Below, one piece after another: positions 18,205-27,960 of a DNA stretch of 64,000 nt. Every line of letters starts with the position of its first letter. The stretch's first letter is position 1. The DNA comes from an uncultured bacterium (GTDB lineage Bacteria; Fidelibacterota; Marinisomatia; Marinisomatales; Marinisomataceae). The notes under the pieces were generated by a model. It ran no database searches. It was not told where the DNA came from and worked only from the letters and a program-made list of their open reading frames with translations. The translations under genes were made by a program, and so were the position numbers. Where the stretch lies: positions 659,573-723,572 of the forward strand of contig CALSRE010000001.1 of assembly GCA_943788675.1 (NCBI GenBank), read 5' to 3'.

Positions 18205-19628
18205 TGAGCCTTAAGCCAACATTTAGGCTATTATCCATATTAATAGCAATTCTATCAATTTTTTTATTAATCCCTGCAACAGTTGAGTATTTTGAAACAG
18301 AAAATTTATATTTATTTAAAATTTCTATAGTATCAATTTTATCCTCTATCCCTGTTTGGTTTTTTTCAAGAAAAGCAAAGTCCTTTTCCAATAAGGATGT
18401 ATTTTTAGTTATTGTGTTATGTTGGATTGCCGCTTCTTTTTTTGGTTCAATTCCATTTTATTTGTCAGGTAGTTTTGATGGATATTCAAATGCACTTTTT
18501 GAAGCTGTTTCAGGTGTAACTACAACCGGAGCGACTATCATTGAAGATATTGAAAGTATGCCTAAAAGTATTCTTTTTTGGAGATCATTTCTTCAATGGT
18601 TTGGTGGGCTTGGTATTGTCATTTTTACAATTGCTTTATTGCCATTGCTTGGAGTGTCAGGTGAGAAAATTTTTAATCTTGAATACCCAGGTCCCTCTTC
18701 CGAAAAAATTACTCCTAGGATTAAAGATACTGCAAGACTGTTAATTAAATTTTATGTCGGTTTTACTCTGGCATTATTTATGTTATTATCATATAACATG
18801 TCTTTTTTTGATGCTATTTGCCACGCAATGACAACAATGCCATCTGGTGGTTTTTCAACCTTTAATGATAGCATTAATGGGCAATCCGACTACATAAAAT
18901 CTATTATTTTATTATTCATGCTTATTACGGGTACAAATTTTGCACTTCATTTTAGAGCAGTTAATTTAGGTTTAAGATCTTATCAGAGAGACAGAGAATT
19001 TCAGTACTATATTTTAGTGTGCATATTTTTTTCAGGTCTTATATTTTCATTGGGATTTTTTAATAGCGAAGAAAATTCTCCTTTAGATATAGCTTTTCAA
19101 ACTGTTTCAATAGTCACCACAACAGGGTATACATCAACTAATTACAGCAGCTGGTCTCCGTTTATTTCTCAATATCTATTGTTTATTTTAATGTTTACTG
19201 GAGCAATGGGTGGCTCAACAAGTGGAGGAATTAAATTAATAAGAATTGTTGCCTTAGTGAAATACGTAAGAGTAGAGCTTAAGAGAGCATTGCATGAAAA
19301 AGCGATTATTCCAGTAAGGATTGGTAAAAAAGTTCTATCAGATGAATTGATCAGGAAAACATTGGCCTTTTTCCTTTTTTATGTACTATTCTTTTTTCTC
19401 GCATCTATTATCTTTGTAATGCTTGGCGATAATTTAGAGTCATCTATTGGAGCTGCAGCTTCTGCAATGGGAAATATTGGCCCCTCAATAGGTGAATATG
19501 GAGCTATGGACACCTATAGCAACATGCATACTGCTGGAAAGTATTTAATGATGTTTGGTATGATTTTAGGGCGTTTAGAGATTTTTGCAGTACTTGTCCT
19601 ATTTACCAAAACATTCTGGAGATCATAG
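18204..19628 (+). CDS. trkH: Trk potassium uptake membrane subunit
   Basis: Potassium-conducting inner-membrane subunit. It has 474 residues and many hydrophobic helices, with the four pore repeats and their selectivity-filter glycines visible as VTTTGATI, MPSGGFST, VTTTGYTS and GNIGPSIG. Overlaps trkA at its start. uvrC begins inside its last codons in another frame. Confidence 0.94.
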   Translation: MSLKPTFRLLSILIAILSIFLLIPATVEYFETENLYLFKISIVSILSSIPVWFFSRKAKSFSNKDVFLVIVLCWIAASFFGSIPFYLSGSFDGYSNALFEAVSGVTTTGATIIEDIESMPKSILFWRSFLQWFGGLGIVIFTIALLPLLGVSGEKIFNLEYPGPSSEKITPRIKDTARLLIKFYVGFTLALFMLLSYNMSFFDAICHAMTTMPSGGFSTFNDSINGQSDYIKSIILLFMLITGTNFALHFRAVNLGLRSYQRDREFQYYILVCIFFSGLIFSLGFFNSEENSPLDIAFQTVSIVTTTGYTSTNYSSWSPFISQYLLFILMFTGAMGGSTSGGIKLIRIVALVKYVRVELKRALHEKAIIPVRIGKKVLSDELIRKTLAFFLFYVLFFFLASIIFVMLGDNLESSIGAAASAMGNIGPSIGEYGAMDTYSNMHTAGKYLMMFGMILGRLEIFAVLVLFTKTFWRS

Positions 19629-21408
19629 TATTAGCATACAGTCCAAAATTTTAGGCCTTCCTAAACAGCCAGGTATATATCAATTTAAAGATGTAAATGG
19701 TAAAATTATTTATATCGGCAAAGCTAAAAATTTAAAAAATCGCGTTAAATCGTATTTTCTCAAAAAATCATATCGAACTCCAAAAGAACAATCTTTGTTA
19801 AAAAAAATTGAAGATTTTGAATGGATAGTTTGTCAGGATGAAGCAGATGCATTTATTACTGAGGCAACACTCATTAAAAAATTTAAGCCAAGATATAATG
19901 TTCAATTGAAAGATGACAAGTCTTTTCCTTATTTAAAAATAACCAGAGAACAATTTCCTAAAGTTTTCATTACTAGAAAGATTTATAATGATAAAGCTAA
20001 ATATTTTGGTCCTTATACGGATGTAAAGTCAATGAGAAGATTAGTTGATGTTTTATATAAAGCGTTCCCAATTAGAAATTGCTATATAAAATTAGATGAA
20101 ATTGATGAAAAAACTAATCAACCGATGGTGTTGAAAAATGGACTAGGAATACGCACTATCACGGAGTATGAATATCAAGAAATGGTTATAGATATGATAG
20201 CTTTTTTAAAAGGTGATACGAATGGGGTAGAAAAAAAACTCACTTCTCAAATGGACTATTATACTTCAGAACTTATGTATGAAGATTCTGCAAGAATAAG
20301 AGATCAATTAAAAGCAATTAATTCCTTTAAAACCGGACAACGAAAACTAGAAGCAGACTTTTCTAATCGCGATGTAATTGGTTTTCAAAATAAAGATAAG
20401 CACTTTGTTGTTGTAATTTTACGAATTAGAGAGGGAAGGATATTAAGCAGAGAAAAAATTTCCTTAGACTCAGATGAAACACTTGATAAAATCTTAAGAA
20501 CTATTGTCATTAATTTTTATATGAATGCAGCATATATCCCAAATAAAATATACTTTCCTGAATTGCCAGAAGAAGCTTACGAGCTTGAATCTTGGTTGTC
20601 TGAAAAAGCAAAGAGAAAAGTAGCATTTCATGTTCCTCAAAGAGCAGTAAAATTACAAGAATTAAAGCTTGCTAATCGAAACGCAAAACTTCTTTTGAAT
20701 GAATGGTTATTAAATATTGAAAAGCGCAAAGATTACATTCCAAAATTATTAAATGAATTAAAAGATATTTTAAATCTTAACAAGCCACCAAGACTAATTG
20801 AAGCATTTGATATATCTCATTTAGGAGGAACGGACACTGTAGCTTCTATGGTGGTATTTAAAGATGGAAGACCTTTAAAAAGCGCCTATAGAAAATACAA
20901 TATCAATGTTAATAAAATCGATGATTTTGAATCTATGAGAGAGGTAGTTTTCAGAAGATATAAACGACAGCTAGAGGAAGAAAATATATTACCTGATCTT
21001 ATTCTCATTGATGGTGGAAAAGGGCAATTATCGGCTGCTTTAGAATCTTTAAATGAACTAAAAGTTAATTTACCAATTGTAGCATTAGCTAAACGTTTGG
21101 AGGAATTATTTTTACCTGGAGAAAGTGAGTCGTTGCGAGTTGCGAAAAATTCCCCTGCCTTAAATATTTTGAAACAATTAAGAGATGAGGCTCATAGGTT
21201 TGCTATCACATTTCAAAGACAAAAAAGAACTAAAGGTATTGCTAAATCAAAATTTGAAGATATTCCTGGAGTTGGAAAGAAAACCGTTGAAAAAATATAC
21301 AAGAGATTCCAAAATACTAATAATATGAAAGATTTATCAGATAAAGCATTATCTTACAAGCTTGGTGTTAGTCAAAAGATTGCAAAAGAAATTAAAAAAA
21401 TAGTTTAA
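19585..21408 (+). CDS. uvrC: UvrABC system protein C
   Basis: Dual-incision nuclease of nucleotide excision repair. In order: GIY-YIG domain (PGIYQFKDVNGKIIYIGKAK), UVR domain near residues 205-240 (MDYYTSELMYEDSARIRDQL), the RNase H-like second nuclease (FDISHLGGTDTVASMVVF) and a C-terminal helix-hairpin-helix (FEDIPGVGKKTVEKI). About 600 residues, normal. No ATG or GTG exists before the GIY motif: TTG at 19585 or 19594, inside trkH, or a rarer ATT at 19630 must be used. Confidence 0.93.
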   Translation: MQYLSYLPKHSGDHSISIQSKILGLPKQPGIYQFKDVNGKIIYIGKAKNLKNRVKSYFLKKSYRTPKEQSLLKKIEDFEWIVCQDEADAFITEATLIKKFKPRYNVQLKDDKSFPYLKITREQFPKVFITRKIYNDKAKYFGPYTDVKSMRRLVDVLYKAFPIRNCYIKLDEIDEKTNQPMVLKNGLGIRTITEYEYQEMVIDMIAFLKGDTNGVEKKLTSQMDYYTSELMYEDSARIRDQLKAINSFKTGQRKLEADFSNRDVIGFQNKDKHFVVVILRIREGRILSREKISLDSDETLDKILRTIVINFYMNAAYIPNKIYFPELPEEAYELESWLSEKAKRKVAFHVPQRAVKLQELKLANRNAKLLLNEWLLNIEKRKDYIPKLLNELKDILNLNKPPRLIEAFDISHLGGTDTVASMVVFKDGRPLKSAYRKYNINVNKIDDFESMREVVFRRYKRQLEEENILPDLILIDGGKGQLSAALESLNELKVNLPIVALAKRLEELFLPGESESLRVAKNSPALNILKQLRDEAHRFAITFQRQKRTKGIAKSKFEDIPGVGKKTVEKIYKRFQNTNNMKDLSDKALSYKLGVSQKIAKEIKKIV

Positions 21409-21420
21409 TGAGAAAAAATC

Positions 21421-22377
21421 TTAAATAAGATCGTTTTTTTTCATCCAATCGTCAGAAAGAAACTTTCTCATATAATTTCTAATACTGTCAGGAAGTATCA
21501 CTAGGCAATTTTGCCCTTTTTTAAGCGATTTTGCTGCTTGTAAGGCTGCAAACATAGCAGAGCCACATGAACCCCCAATTAATAATCCTTCTTCGCGAAT
21601 AAGAGCTCTTGCAGTGTTGAAGGCTTCTTTGTCATTCACTTTAATAAAATCATCTATATATTTTTTATCACATGTCTTAGGAACAAAATCATAACCAATT
21701 CCCTCAACTTTATAAGGTTTTCCTTTGTATTCATCTTCTCCGCCAAGGATTGAACCGTAAGGATCTGCTCCAATAATTTGAATACCTGGAATTTCTTCTT
21801 TTAGCCTTTTTCCAACACCAGTGGCTGTTCCACCCGTACCAACACCCATAACAACCATGTGTAAATCAGTACCAAAATCATCTAAAATTTCTTGAGCAGT
21901 TTCGAGGTAATGTGCATCTGGATTACAGGAATTATTCCATTGATCTAAAATATGACTATTTGGAATTTCTTTATTAAGTCTTGCTGCAACACCGAAGTTA
22001 CTTTCAGGATCAGTTGAAGCAGCTTCATTAGGAGTTCGTACGATTTTTGCACCAAGAGCGTTAATTGTTAATTCTTTTTCCATACTCATTTTTTCTGGCA
22101 TACAAATTATTAACTTATATCCTCTAACTGAAGCAGCTAGAGCTAGTCCAATACCTGTATTCCCTGAAGTAGCTTCGATAAGAGTATCTCCAGGCTTGAT
22201 ACGACCTTCTTTTTCTGCTTCATCAATCATTCGAAAGGATGATCTGTCTTTTACAGACCCTCCAGGATTGACCATTTCGATTTTAGCATAAAGATTACAT
22301 TCTAGCTCTTTACCTATAGAATTTATTTTTACAACCGGGGTAGAGCCTATAGTTTCGAGAATATTATTATATATCAT
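21421..22377 (-). CDS. cysK: PLP-dependent cysteine synthase / cystathionine beta-synthase family
   Basis: A fold-type II PLP enzyme of 318 residues that makes cysteine from O-acetylserine and sulfide, or performs the related beta-replacement. K43 in NPGGSVKDR binds [14 protein letters not shown] is the substrate loop and [11 protein letters not shown] holds the cofactor phosphate. DPYGSILGG and [14 protein letters not shown] resemble the catalytic core of cystathionine beta-synthase, so CBS activity is a real alternative. No CBS-pair domain follows. It lies downstream of hsp20, separated by a terminator. Confidence 0.85.
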   Translation of the reverse strand: MIYNNILETIGSTPVVKINSIGKELECNLYAKIEMVNPGGSVKDRSSFRMIDEAEKEGRIKPGDTLIEATSGNTGIGLALAASVRGYKLIICMPEKMSMEKELTINALGAKIVRTPNEAASTDPESNFGVAARLNKEIPNSHILDQWNNSCNPDAHYLETAQEILDDFGTDLHMVVMGVGTGGTATGVGKRLKEEIPGIQIIGADPYGSILGGEDEYKGKPYKVEGIGYDFVPKTCDKKYIDDFIKVNDKEAFNTARALIREEGLLIGGSCGSAMFAALQAAKSLKKGQNCLVILPDSIRNYMRKFLSDDWMKKNDLI

Positions 22378-22388
22378 GTATAGATATT

Positions 22389-22421
22389 AAAAAAAAAGGG
22401 GCGAAAAGCCCCTCTTTTTTT
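22389..22421 (-). terminator. Rho-independent terminator after hsp20
   Basis: The stem GGGGC/GCCCC encloses a short A/T loop and is flanked by A runs on one side and T runs on the other, so it can work in both directions. On the minus strand it lies between the hsp20 stop and the cysK start and would end most hsp20 transcripts, limiting read-through into cysK. Confidence 0.85.
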
Positions 22422-22434
22422 AAAACAGAAAGAA

Positions 22435-22845
22435 TTACTTGATAGTAATTTTTCTTCCAAGTGATGATTTTGCTTTAGGAAGAAGAACTTTTAATACTCC
22501 GTTATCAATATTTGCAGAAATTTTATTAGTTTCTACATTATTTGGAACACTGAAGGTTCTTTCCATTTTACCATATTCATATGCATCATATTTATCAGAC
22601 TTTCTTTGTCCTGAGATTTTTAAACGATTGCTATCGAATGTTACTTCAATATCGTCTTTTGACATTCCAGGAATATCCATAGTCAAATAATATTCTTTTT
22701 CATTTTCATTGTAATAATTTGAAACAGAATTCATATTCATTGATGAAAATCGAGGATCGATTGATAAATCACTGAAGAACTGATCAATAATATTATCAAA
22801 TGTATCTATTTCATTGTTTAATGGTTTCCATTTTATTAAACTCAT
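22435..22845 (-). CDS. Small heat shock protein, Hsp20/alpha-crystallin family
   Basis: ATP-independent holdase chaperone of 136 residues. The N-terminal arm (MSLIKWKPLNNEIDTFD) precedes the alpha-crystallin domain from about residue 45 (EYYLTMDIPGMSKDDIEVTF) to NGVLKVLLPKA. The tail has an ITI triplet that fits the I-x-I oligomerisation motif. TTCTCCG upstream on the plus strand reads CGGAGAA as its ribosome site. No CIRCE element is present. Confidence 0.93.
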   Translation of the reverse strand: MSLIKWKPLNNEIDTFDNIIDQFFSDLSIDPRFSSMNMNSVSNYYNENEKEYYLTMDIPGMSKDDIEVTFDSNRLKISGQRKSDKYDAYEYGKMERTFSVPNNVETNKISANIDNGVLKVLLPKAKSSLGRKITIK

Positions 22846-22878
22846 TTTATTCTCCGTTCAATAGTTAATATTTACACT

Positions 22879-22884
22879 ATTATA
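22879..22884 (-). promoter_or_regulatory. Candidate -10 box of hsp20
   Basis: On the minus strand a perfect TATAAT lies 33 nt before the hsp20 ATG. No strong -35 is seen at 16-18 nt. A weak 6 bp inverted repeat (AATAGT/ACTATT, 10 nt apart, 22860-22881) overlaps it and could be a repressor site, but such short arms are expected by chance in AT-rich DNA. Confidence 0.35.
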
Positions 22885-22996
22885 CTTGCAAACGAAGTAC
22901 CAATTAGAAAAGATATGCAGGTTTGGCATAATTTAATTTTAAGTATTGCCATTTTTTCAAATTGTAATAAAATTGTATGAATTTTTGACATAAAAA

Positions 22997-24433
22997 ATGA
23001 ATTTTAAAAAAATATTATCACAAGCAAATAGTAAAGCAGAATGGGTAGGGTTACGCTTCGTTGAAGAAAAACAAAATATTCTTTCAACTAAGAAGTTTTC
23101 GCTAGACAATGTGCAGCGTAATGCAACTAGAGGAGTGATGATAGATGTGATGGTTAATGGTCAGTTTTCTTATTATGCTTCTCCTTTTCTTGATGAAAAA
23201 CATATTCTTGATTGTATAGATATAGCTGTTAATAACGCTGAATTAGCATCAAAATTTTCCGTTTTTAAATTTGATCATGATGCAGTTAGAAAAGGATATG
23301 AAGGTACTTATAAAACTAATCTTAAATCACCTTTAAGCAATTTATCAGTAAATGATATTAAAGATTTAGCTTTTCTTGGCTCAAAAAATATGATGAATTT
23401 TGATAAAAGAATAATTCATGCTGCTACAACTGTAGAGTTGATTGAAAGAAATACTCAAATTGTTAGTACAAATGGAGCTGACATTGATCAAAAAATGGAT
23501 ATAGTGTTAGTGGAGCTATCTTCAACTGCTCAAGACAAAAATGATTCACAAACTAGAAGTAATCATGGAATGAGAGGTCATTGTTTTCAGGCAGGGGCAG
23601 AATTTATTGAAGATTATAAAATCGAAGAAGAGGCAAGGCAAATATCCTCTCAAGCTATAGAATTATTGGAAGCAGAGCAATGCCCAGCCGAAGTATGCGA
23701 TTTAGTGTTAGCTCCTGATCAAATGATGCTTCAAATTCATGAGAGCGTAGGACATCCTTTAGAGCTTGACAGAATTTTAGGAGATGAAAGAAATTTTGCT
23801 GGATCCAGCTTTGTAAATCTTGAAGATTTTGGATCACTGCAATACGGTTCTGAATTAATGAATATCGTGTTTGATCCAACCGTGGATAATCAATTGGCCT
23901 CGTATAACTATGATGACGGAGGAATGCCTGCAACCAAAGAGCATCTTATCAAGGATGGTGTTCTTGTAAGGGGATTAGGCGGTATTGAAAGTCAAATTCG
24001 TTCAGGTGTTGATGGTGTATCAAATTTGAGAGCTTCATCTTGGAACAGAATTCCAATTGATCGAATGGCAAATATTAATTTAGAACCAGGTGTCTCTACA
24101 AGAGACGAAATTATAGGAAGTGTAGAGCGCGGAGTGTATATGGAAAGCAATCGTTCATGGTCCATTGATGATTACAGAAATAAATTCCAATTTGGTTGTG
24201 AGTATGCAAAATTAATTGAAAATGGTGAATTAACTAAGGTGATTAAAAATCCAAATTATCGAGGAATAACTAATCCATTTTGGAGAAGTCTTTCTATGAC
24301 TGGTAATCAGGATACTTATGAAGTGTTTGGAACTCCAAATTGCGGAAAAGGTGAGCCTAATCAAGTTGAAAGAGTTGGCCATGCTTCCCCGTTGTGCAAG
24401 TTTGATAAAGTACAAGTTTTTGGAGGAGCATAA
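22997..24433 (+). CDS. tldD: Metalloprotease TldD
   Basis: Catalytic subunit of the TldD/TldE zinc protease, which degrades unfolded peptides and in some species matures peptide antibiotics. The 478 residues include the HExxxH metal site as QIHESVGHPLELDRI and the C-terminal barrel segment GTPNCGKGEPNQ. The 150 bp upstream are T/A-rich, with no convincing promoter. The stop overlaps the start of the partner gene (TAATG). Confidence 0.92.
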   Translation: MNFKKILSQANSKAEWVGLRFVEEKQNILSTKKFSLDNVQRNATRGVMIDVMVNGQFSYYASPFLDEKHILDCIDIAVNNAELASKFSVFKFDHDAVRKGYEGTYKTNLKSPLSNLSVNDIKDLAFLGSKNMMNFDKRIIHAATTVELIERNTQIVSTNGADIDQKMDIVLVELSSTAQDKNDSQTRSNHGMRGHCFQAGAEFIEDYKIEEEARQISSQAIELLEAEQCPAEVCDLVLAPDQMMLQIHESVGHPLELDRILGDERNFAGSSFVNLEDFGSLQYGSELMNIVFDPTVDNQLASYNYDDGGMPATKEHLIKDGVLVRGLGGIESQIRSGVDGVSNLRASSWNRIPIDRMANINLEPGVSTRDEIIGSVERGVYMESNRSWSIDDYRNKFQFGCEYAKLIENGELTKVIKNPNYRGITNPFWRSLSMTGNQDTYEVFGTPNCGKGEPNQVERVGHASPLCKFDKVQVFGGA

Positions 24434-25773
24434 TGAAAAAAGAGATTTTTCAAAATATTTGCTCTCAAGTTTTTAGTTCTTTGCAAGATAATGAGCAATT
24501 AACTATTTATTTAGAGGGAGAAAATTCCCAATATTTTCGATTTAACGACTCAAAGTTACGACAAAGCGGAATCATTGAAGATTATGCTGTAACTATATCA
24601 CTTTTTTCTGGCAAGAAATCATTACAATCTGCAACTACAGTATCTTCAGATATTCAAAGCTCTGTTGGTAACTTAAAAAATGAAATTCAAGCCTTGAGAG
24701 ATCCTTTATCGCTTATTCCGGAGAATGAATTTACTAGTTTTCCCGATAATTTTGATTCAATAGAAATAATTAAATCAGGAAAACTTCCTGCAAGAAGTGA
24801 AATATTGGAAGCGTTAATGGAGATTATTACCAAAGATTATTTAACAGGCGTTTGGACATCTGGAAAGATTTTTAGAGCATGTTCTACTTCGGAGGGTACA
24901 AATCATTGGTTTGAAAAAGATTCTTTTATATTTGACTTTTCATTAATTGATGAAAAAGAAAATATGGTAAAAGTCTTATTTCCAGGTAATGCTTGGGATA
25001 AAGAAAAATTTACCACTGCATTCCAAGAAGCATCAGATAAATTAAAATTGATGAATAAACCAAAAATGGAATTAAAGCCAGGTAAATATAGAGTATGGTT
25101 TGAACCGAATGCCGTAGCAGATTTCGTTGATATGTTTAACTGGAATGGGGTAAGCGAATCCGCATTTAGAAACGGATCAAGTTGTTTATTAAAAATGAGA
25201 AATTCTAATCAAAAATTATCGCACCTATTTTCTTTGAAAGAGTCTTTTTCGTCAAAAGCCACAGCGCCTTTTAATTCACGAGGTGAAGTGTCAGAAGATG
25301 TTAAAATTATCGATAAAGGCGAGCTTAATAATGCCCTAGTAAACTCTAAAACAGCTTTAGAGTATGGAATAATATCTAATTTTGCTGAAGAAGCGAATTC
25401 TTGGGGAATGGGAGAGTATATGAGATCTCCTCTTATGGAAGCAGGAGACATTGAAAAAAATGACTGTTTAGCAAGGCTAGGAACAGGTATTTTTATATCT
25501 AACATTCATTATCTCAACTGGAGTGACACGCTTGGAGGAAGAATAACTGGTTTGACAAGATATGCTTGCTATTGGGTTGAAGATGGCAAGATGGTTGCAC
25601 CAATTAAAACAATGAGATTTGATGATTCATTTTATAATTTTTTTGGCAGTAATTTAGATGGTGTTGGAAAAGAGATTTTGGCCAGGCCAGTAATTGAAAC
25701 TTATGATGGTAGAAACCCTGGAGAAACTACATGTCCAGGTATATTAGTTAATGATTTTGAATTAACTCTCTAA
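24433..25773 (+). CDS. pmbA: TldD/PmbA family protein (TldE subunit)
   Basis: Probable non-catalytic partner of TldD. The 446 residues share the TldD/PmbA fold (WNGVSESAFRNGSS, PLMEAGDIEKND, the end CPGILVNDFELTL) but lack the HExxxH motif. That is the family's usual division of labour between the two subunits. It overlaps tldD by one base, so equimolar synthesis is likely. The two tRNA genes follow after 30 nt. Confidence 0.88.
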   Translation: MKKEIFQNICSQVFSSLQDNEQLTIYLEGENSQYFRFNDSKLRQSGIIEDYAVTISLFSGKKSLQSATTVSSDIQSSVGNLKNEIQALRDPLSLIPENEFTSFPDNFDSIEIIKSGKLPARSEILEALMEIITKDYLTGVWTSGKIFRACSTSEGTNHWFEKDSFIFDFSLIDEKENMVKVLFPGNAWDKEKFTTAFQEASDKLKLMNKPKMELKPGKYRVWFEPNAVADFVDMFNWNGVSESAFRNGSSCLLKMRNSNQKLSHLFSLKESFSSKATAPFNSRGEVSEDVKIIDKGELNNALVNSKTALEYGIISNFAEEANSWGMGEYMRSPLMEAGDIEKNDCLARLGTGIFISNIHYLNWSDTLGGRITGLTRYACYWVEDGKMVAPIKTMRFDDSFYNFFGSNLDGVGKEILARPVIETYDGRNPGETTCPGILVNDFELTL

Positions 25774-25803
25774 ATCTCTATATTTCGACGCTATTTTAAA
25801 ATT

Positions 25804-25877
25804 GGCGTCGTACCCAAGTGGTTTAAGGGACCGGTTTGCAAAACCGTTATTCGTCGGTTCGAATCCGACCGACGCCT
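25804..25877 (+). tRNA. tRNA-Cys (GCA)
   Basis: Acceptor GGCGTCG pairs with CGACGCC; anticodon loop TTGCAAA gives GCA; T-arm GTCGG-TTCGAAT-CCGAC. The discriminator is U, an identity element of tRNA-Cys. The lowest anticodon-stem pair (27-43) appears mismatched. CCA is not encoded. It is paired with tRNA-Leu(UAA) 13 nt downstream. Confidence 0.93.
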
Positions 25878-25890
25878 CGTTAAATGTGTT

Positions 25891-25976
25891 GCCCGGGTGG
25901 TGAAATTGGTAGACACAAGGGACTTAAAATCCCTCGGAGATTAAACTCCGTGCCGGTTCGAGTCCGGCCCCGGGCA
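25891..25976 (+). tRNA. tRNA-Leu (UAA)
   Basis: Type II tRNA: acceptor GCCCGGG/CCCGGGC, D-arm with TTGGTAGACAC, anticodon loop CTTAAAA (UAA), long variable arm TCGGAGATTAAACTCCGT, T-arm GCCGG-TTCGAGT-CCGGC. Discriminator A, no CCA. The start codon of the next gene is only 8 nt beyond the discriminator. Confidence 0.94.
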
Positions 25977-25984
25977 CTAATCTT

Positions 25985-26737
25985 ATGAATCATTTTATTT
26001 TCTTTCATGGAGTTGGCATACGTTCTCATTTCTGGGATACTATAATTCCAAAACTTGAAAAAAAATCACTGGAATATTCTCTTATTGATTTAGACTTTAC
26101 TTCCTTAGATAATGCTCTCGAATCATCTATTAGTTCTGTTAAAGAAATAATGAATAAATATCCTGAAAGAAACATTATTTTAGTAGGGCATAGCCTTGGT
26201 GGATTGTTTGCAATTTTTGTTGCCCAACAGCTGGGAGATGCAATACATAAGCTTATTATTGTAAACACAGGTCTTGCTCCAAAAAGAGTGGCTTTGAAGG
26301 CTATGCAGCAAATGCAAATAAATCGCTTATCAAAGTTTTTTAAGAAAATGGGTATGAGAATGCTTTTTAGTGGTCAGCTGCCTAAATGGTTAACAAGATC
26401 CCTTTTTTTTACAAGCGATACTTCTGAGGAAGTTCAATTGGAGCTCTCAAAGCATAAAGTAAGAGAGAGTCGCTCGTTTTTAATGGAACACTTTAATTCT
26501 AAAAAAATGTGGAATGCACATTTAAATCGTATTCATTTTAGCGGACCTGATAACGTACTTTCAATATTTGGTAGCAAAGATAAAACCACTCCAAAAAGAG
26601 CTTTTATGTACCTGGTAAAAAAGCTAAATGCATCACATAACATTTACCATGGTAGTGGCCATAATGATATAATAACAGCTGAAAAATATAATGATAAATT
26701 TGTAGAAGATATTATATTATTTGCTGATAATATTTAA
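25985..26737 (+). CDS. Alpha/beta-fold hydrolase
   Basis: A serine hydrolase of 250 residues; substrate unknown. The oxyanion-hole HG lies in IFFHGVG, the nucleophile elbow is VGHSLGG with Ser70, the acid is probably Asp in FGSKDKTTP, and the catalytic His lies in YHGSGHNDI. The start is 8 nt after a tRNA-Leu with no Shine-Dalgarno sequence between them, so it is likely read from the processed tRNA transcript. Confidence 0.85.
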   Translation: MNHFIFFHGVGIRSHFWDTIIPKLEKKSLEYSLIDLDFTSLDNALESSISSVKEIMNKYPERNIILVGHSLGGLFAIFVAQQLGDAIHKLIIVNTGLAPKRVALKAMQQMQINRLSKFFKKMGMRMLFSGQLPKWLTRSLFFTSDTSEEVQLELSKHKVRESRSFLMEHFNSKKMWNAHLNRIHFSGPDNVLSIFGSKDKTTPKRAFMYLVKKLNASHNIYHGSGHNDIITAEKYNDKFVEDIILFADNI

Positions 26738-26839
26738 TATAAAGAATAGACTTAAAGTATTACTTTATGTATAAATTTGAACATAACTTAAATCATATAA
26801 TTCTTGGATAGCTATAATCAATTTGGTAAAATTGAAGTA

Positions 26840-27250
26840 ATGAGACCCTTCCATTTAGCTTTTCCTGTAACAGACTTATCCGCTGCAAAATCTTTTTATG
26901 TAGATGTATTGAATTGTAAAGTTGGAAGGTCATCGGATCATTGGATTGATTTTGATATGTTTGGTCATCAGGTTGTAGCGCACTTAGTAGAGCAAGCTGA
27001 ACATCCTTCAACCAATTGTGTAGATGGAGATGATGTGCCAGCATCTCATTTTGGAGTAATTCTAACAATGGATCAATGGAACATTCTCAAAGAAAATTTA
27101 ATAGCTTATAAAATTAAATTTATTATTGAACCAAAGATTAGATTTGTAGGCGAACCGGGGGAGCAGGCAACAATGTTTTTCCTTGACCCTTCGGGAAATG
27201 CATTAGAATTTAAAGCCTTTAAAGATGATTCAAGTATTTTTGCTAAATAA
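26840..27250 (+). CDS. VOC-superfamily (glyoxalase-like) protein
   Basis: A vicinal-oxygen-chelate-fold protein of 136 residues, probably a metal-dependent dioxygenase or isomerase. FHLAFPVTDLSAAKSFYVDVL begins the first beta-alpha-beta-beta-beta unit. Likely metal ligands are His in FHLAF, His in GHQVVAHL or SHFGVIL, and Glu in ALEFKAF. I chose the ATG (MRPFHLAF) rather than the non-ATG start 36 nt upstream, which would add a tail absent from the fold. Confidence 0.82.
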   Translation: MRPFHLAFPVTDLSAAKSFYVDVLNCKVGRSSDHWIDFDMFGHQVVAHLVEQAEHPSTNCVDGDDVPASHFGVILTMDQWNILKENLIAYKIKFIIEPKIRFVGEPGEQATMFFLDPSGNALEFKAFKDDSSIFAK

Positions 27251-27261
27251 GGAATATATAG

Positions 27262-27960
27262 ATGGATAAAACTGCAATTGAACATTGGTCTCCAGTAATA
27301 GGAGGACAGTTTTGGTGGTTGGGAGTAATATTCGCATTGATTTTTGTACCACTTATGATTTTTGTGGGCGGTAAATTAACTTCAAAACAGCGAGATATAG
27401 CTATCTATGGAATGGGTATTTATCAACTTGGAAACAAAATTCTTTCTCAAGTTGGCTATCTGCTATCAGATAATTATATTTTGGCTTCAAACTTGCCTCT
27501 TCATTTGTGTGGTTTATCGGGAATTTTAGCAGGTATAGTTGTTTTTTATCGAAAGCAAATGCTCTTTGAGTTTTTATATTTTTTTGGTTTAGTGGGTTTT
27601 ATTCACTCGGTTTTAACTCCAGAATTCACAGGTGGTACTTCTACTTGGAAAATTTTTGATTATTACGTTGGACATTCAATGTTGATTATTGTTCCAGTTT
27701 GGTTGATGAAATATTATGACTTTAGATTGAGACCTAATTCATGGTGGACAAGTTTCGTATATTTGCAATTAATCGTCGTTATTGTCATGCAAATAAATAA
27801 CATTATTGGAAACGGAGCTAATTATATGTATTTGGCAAAAGCTCCAATAGCAAATAGTCCATTAGTTTTACAAGATCCGTATCATATTATAGGATTTGAG
27901 ATTTTTGCCTTAATTCATTTTTACGTGTTAGATGTTATAGCAAGGCGGATATTTAATTAA
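27262..27960 (+). CDS. TIGR02206-type integral membrane protein (YwaF-like)
   Basis: A polytopic membrane protein of 232 residues with about six hydrophobic helices. The stretch LPLHLCGLSGILAGIVVF and the later YVGHSMLIIVPVWLM recall the TIGR02206 / YwaF family, whose function is unknown. A GGA-rich site (aaataaggaatatag) precedes the ATG. It overlaps the CNNM-domain gene by one base (TAATG). Confidence 0.72.
   Translation: MDKTAIEHWSPVIGGQFWWLGVIFALIFVPLMIFVGGKLTSKQRDIAIYGMGIYQLGNKILSQVGYLLSDNYILASNLPLHLCGLSGILAGIVVFYRKQMLFEFLYFFGLVGFIHSVLTPEFTGGTSTWKIFDYYVGHSMLIIVPVWLMKYYDFRLRPNSWWTSFVYLQLIVVIVMQINNIIGNGANYMYLAKAPIANSPLVLQDPYHIIGFEIFALIHFYVLDVIARRIFN

Noticed and set aside
22860-22881. 6 bp inverted repeat over the hsp20 promoter as a heat-shock operator
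   Set aside because: The arms are short and A/T-only apart from one G/C, and it resembles neither CIRCE nor other known heat-shock operators.
22920-22955. Sigma-54 promoter suggested by TTTGGCATAA...TTGCCA upstream of tldD
   Set aside because: The GG/GC elements are not at the -24/-12 spacing, so it is only a weak TGGCA/TGCCA inverted repeat.
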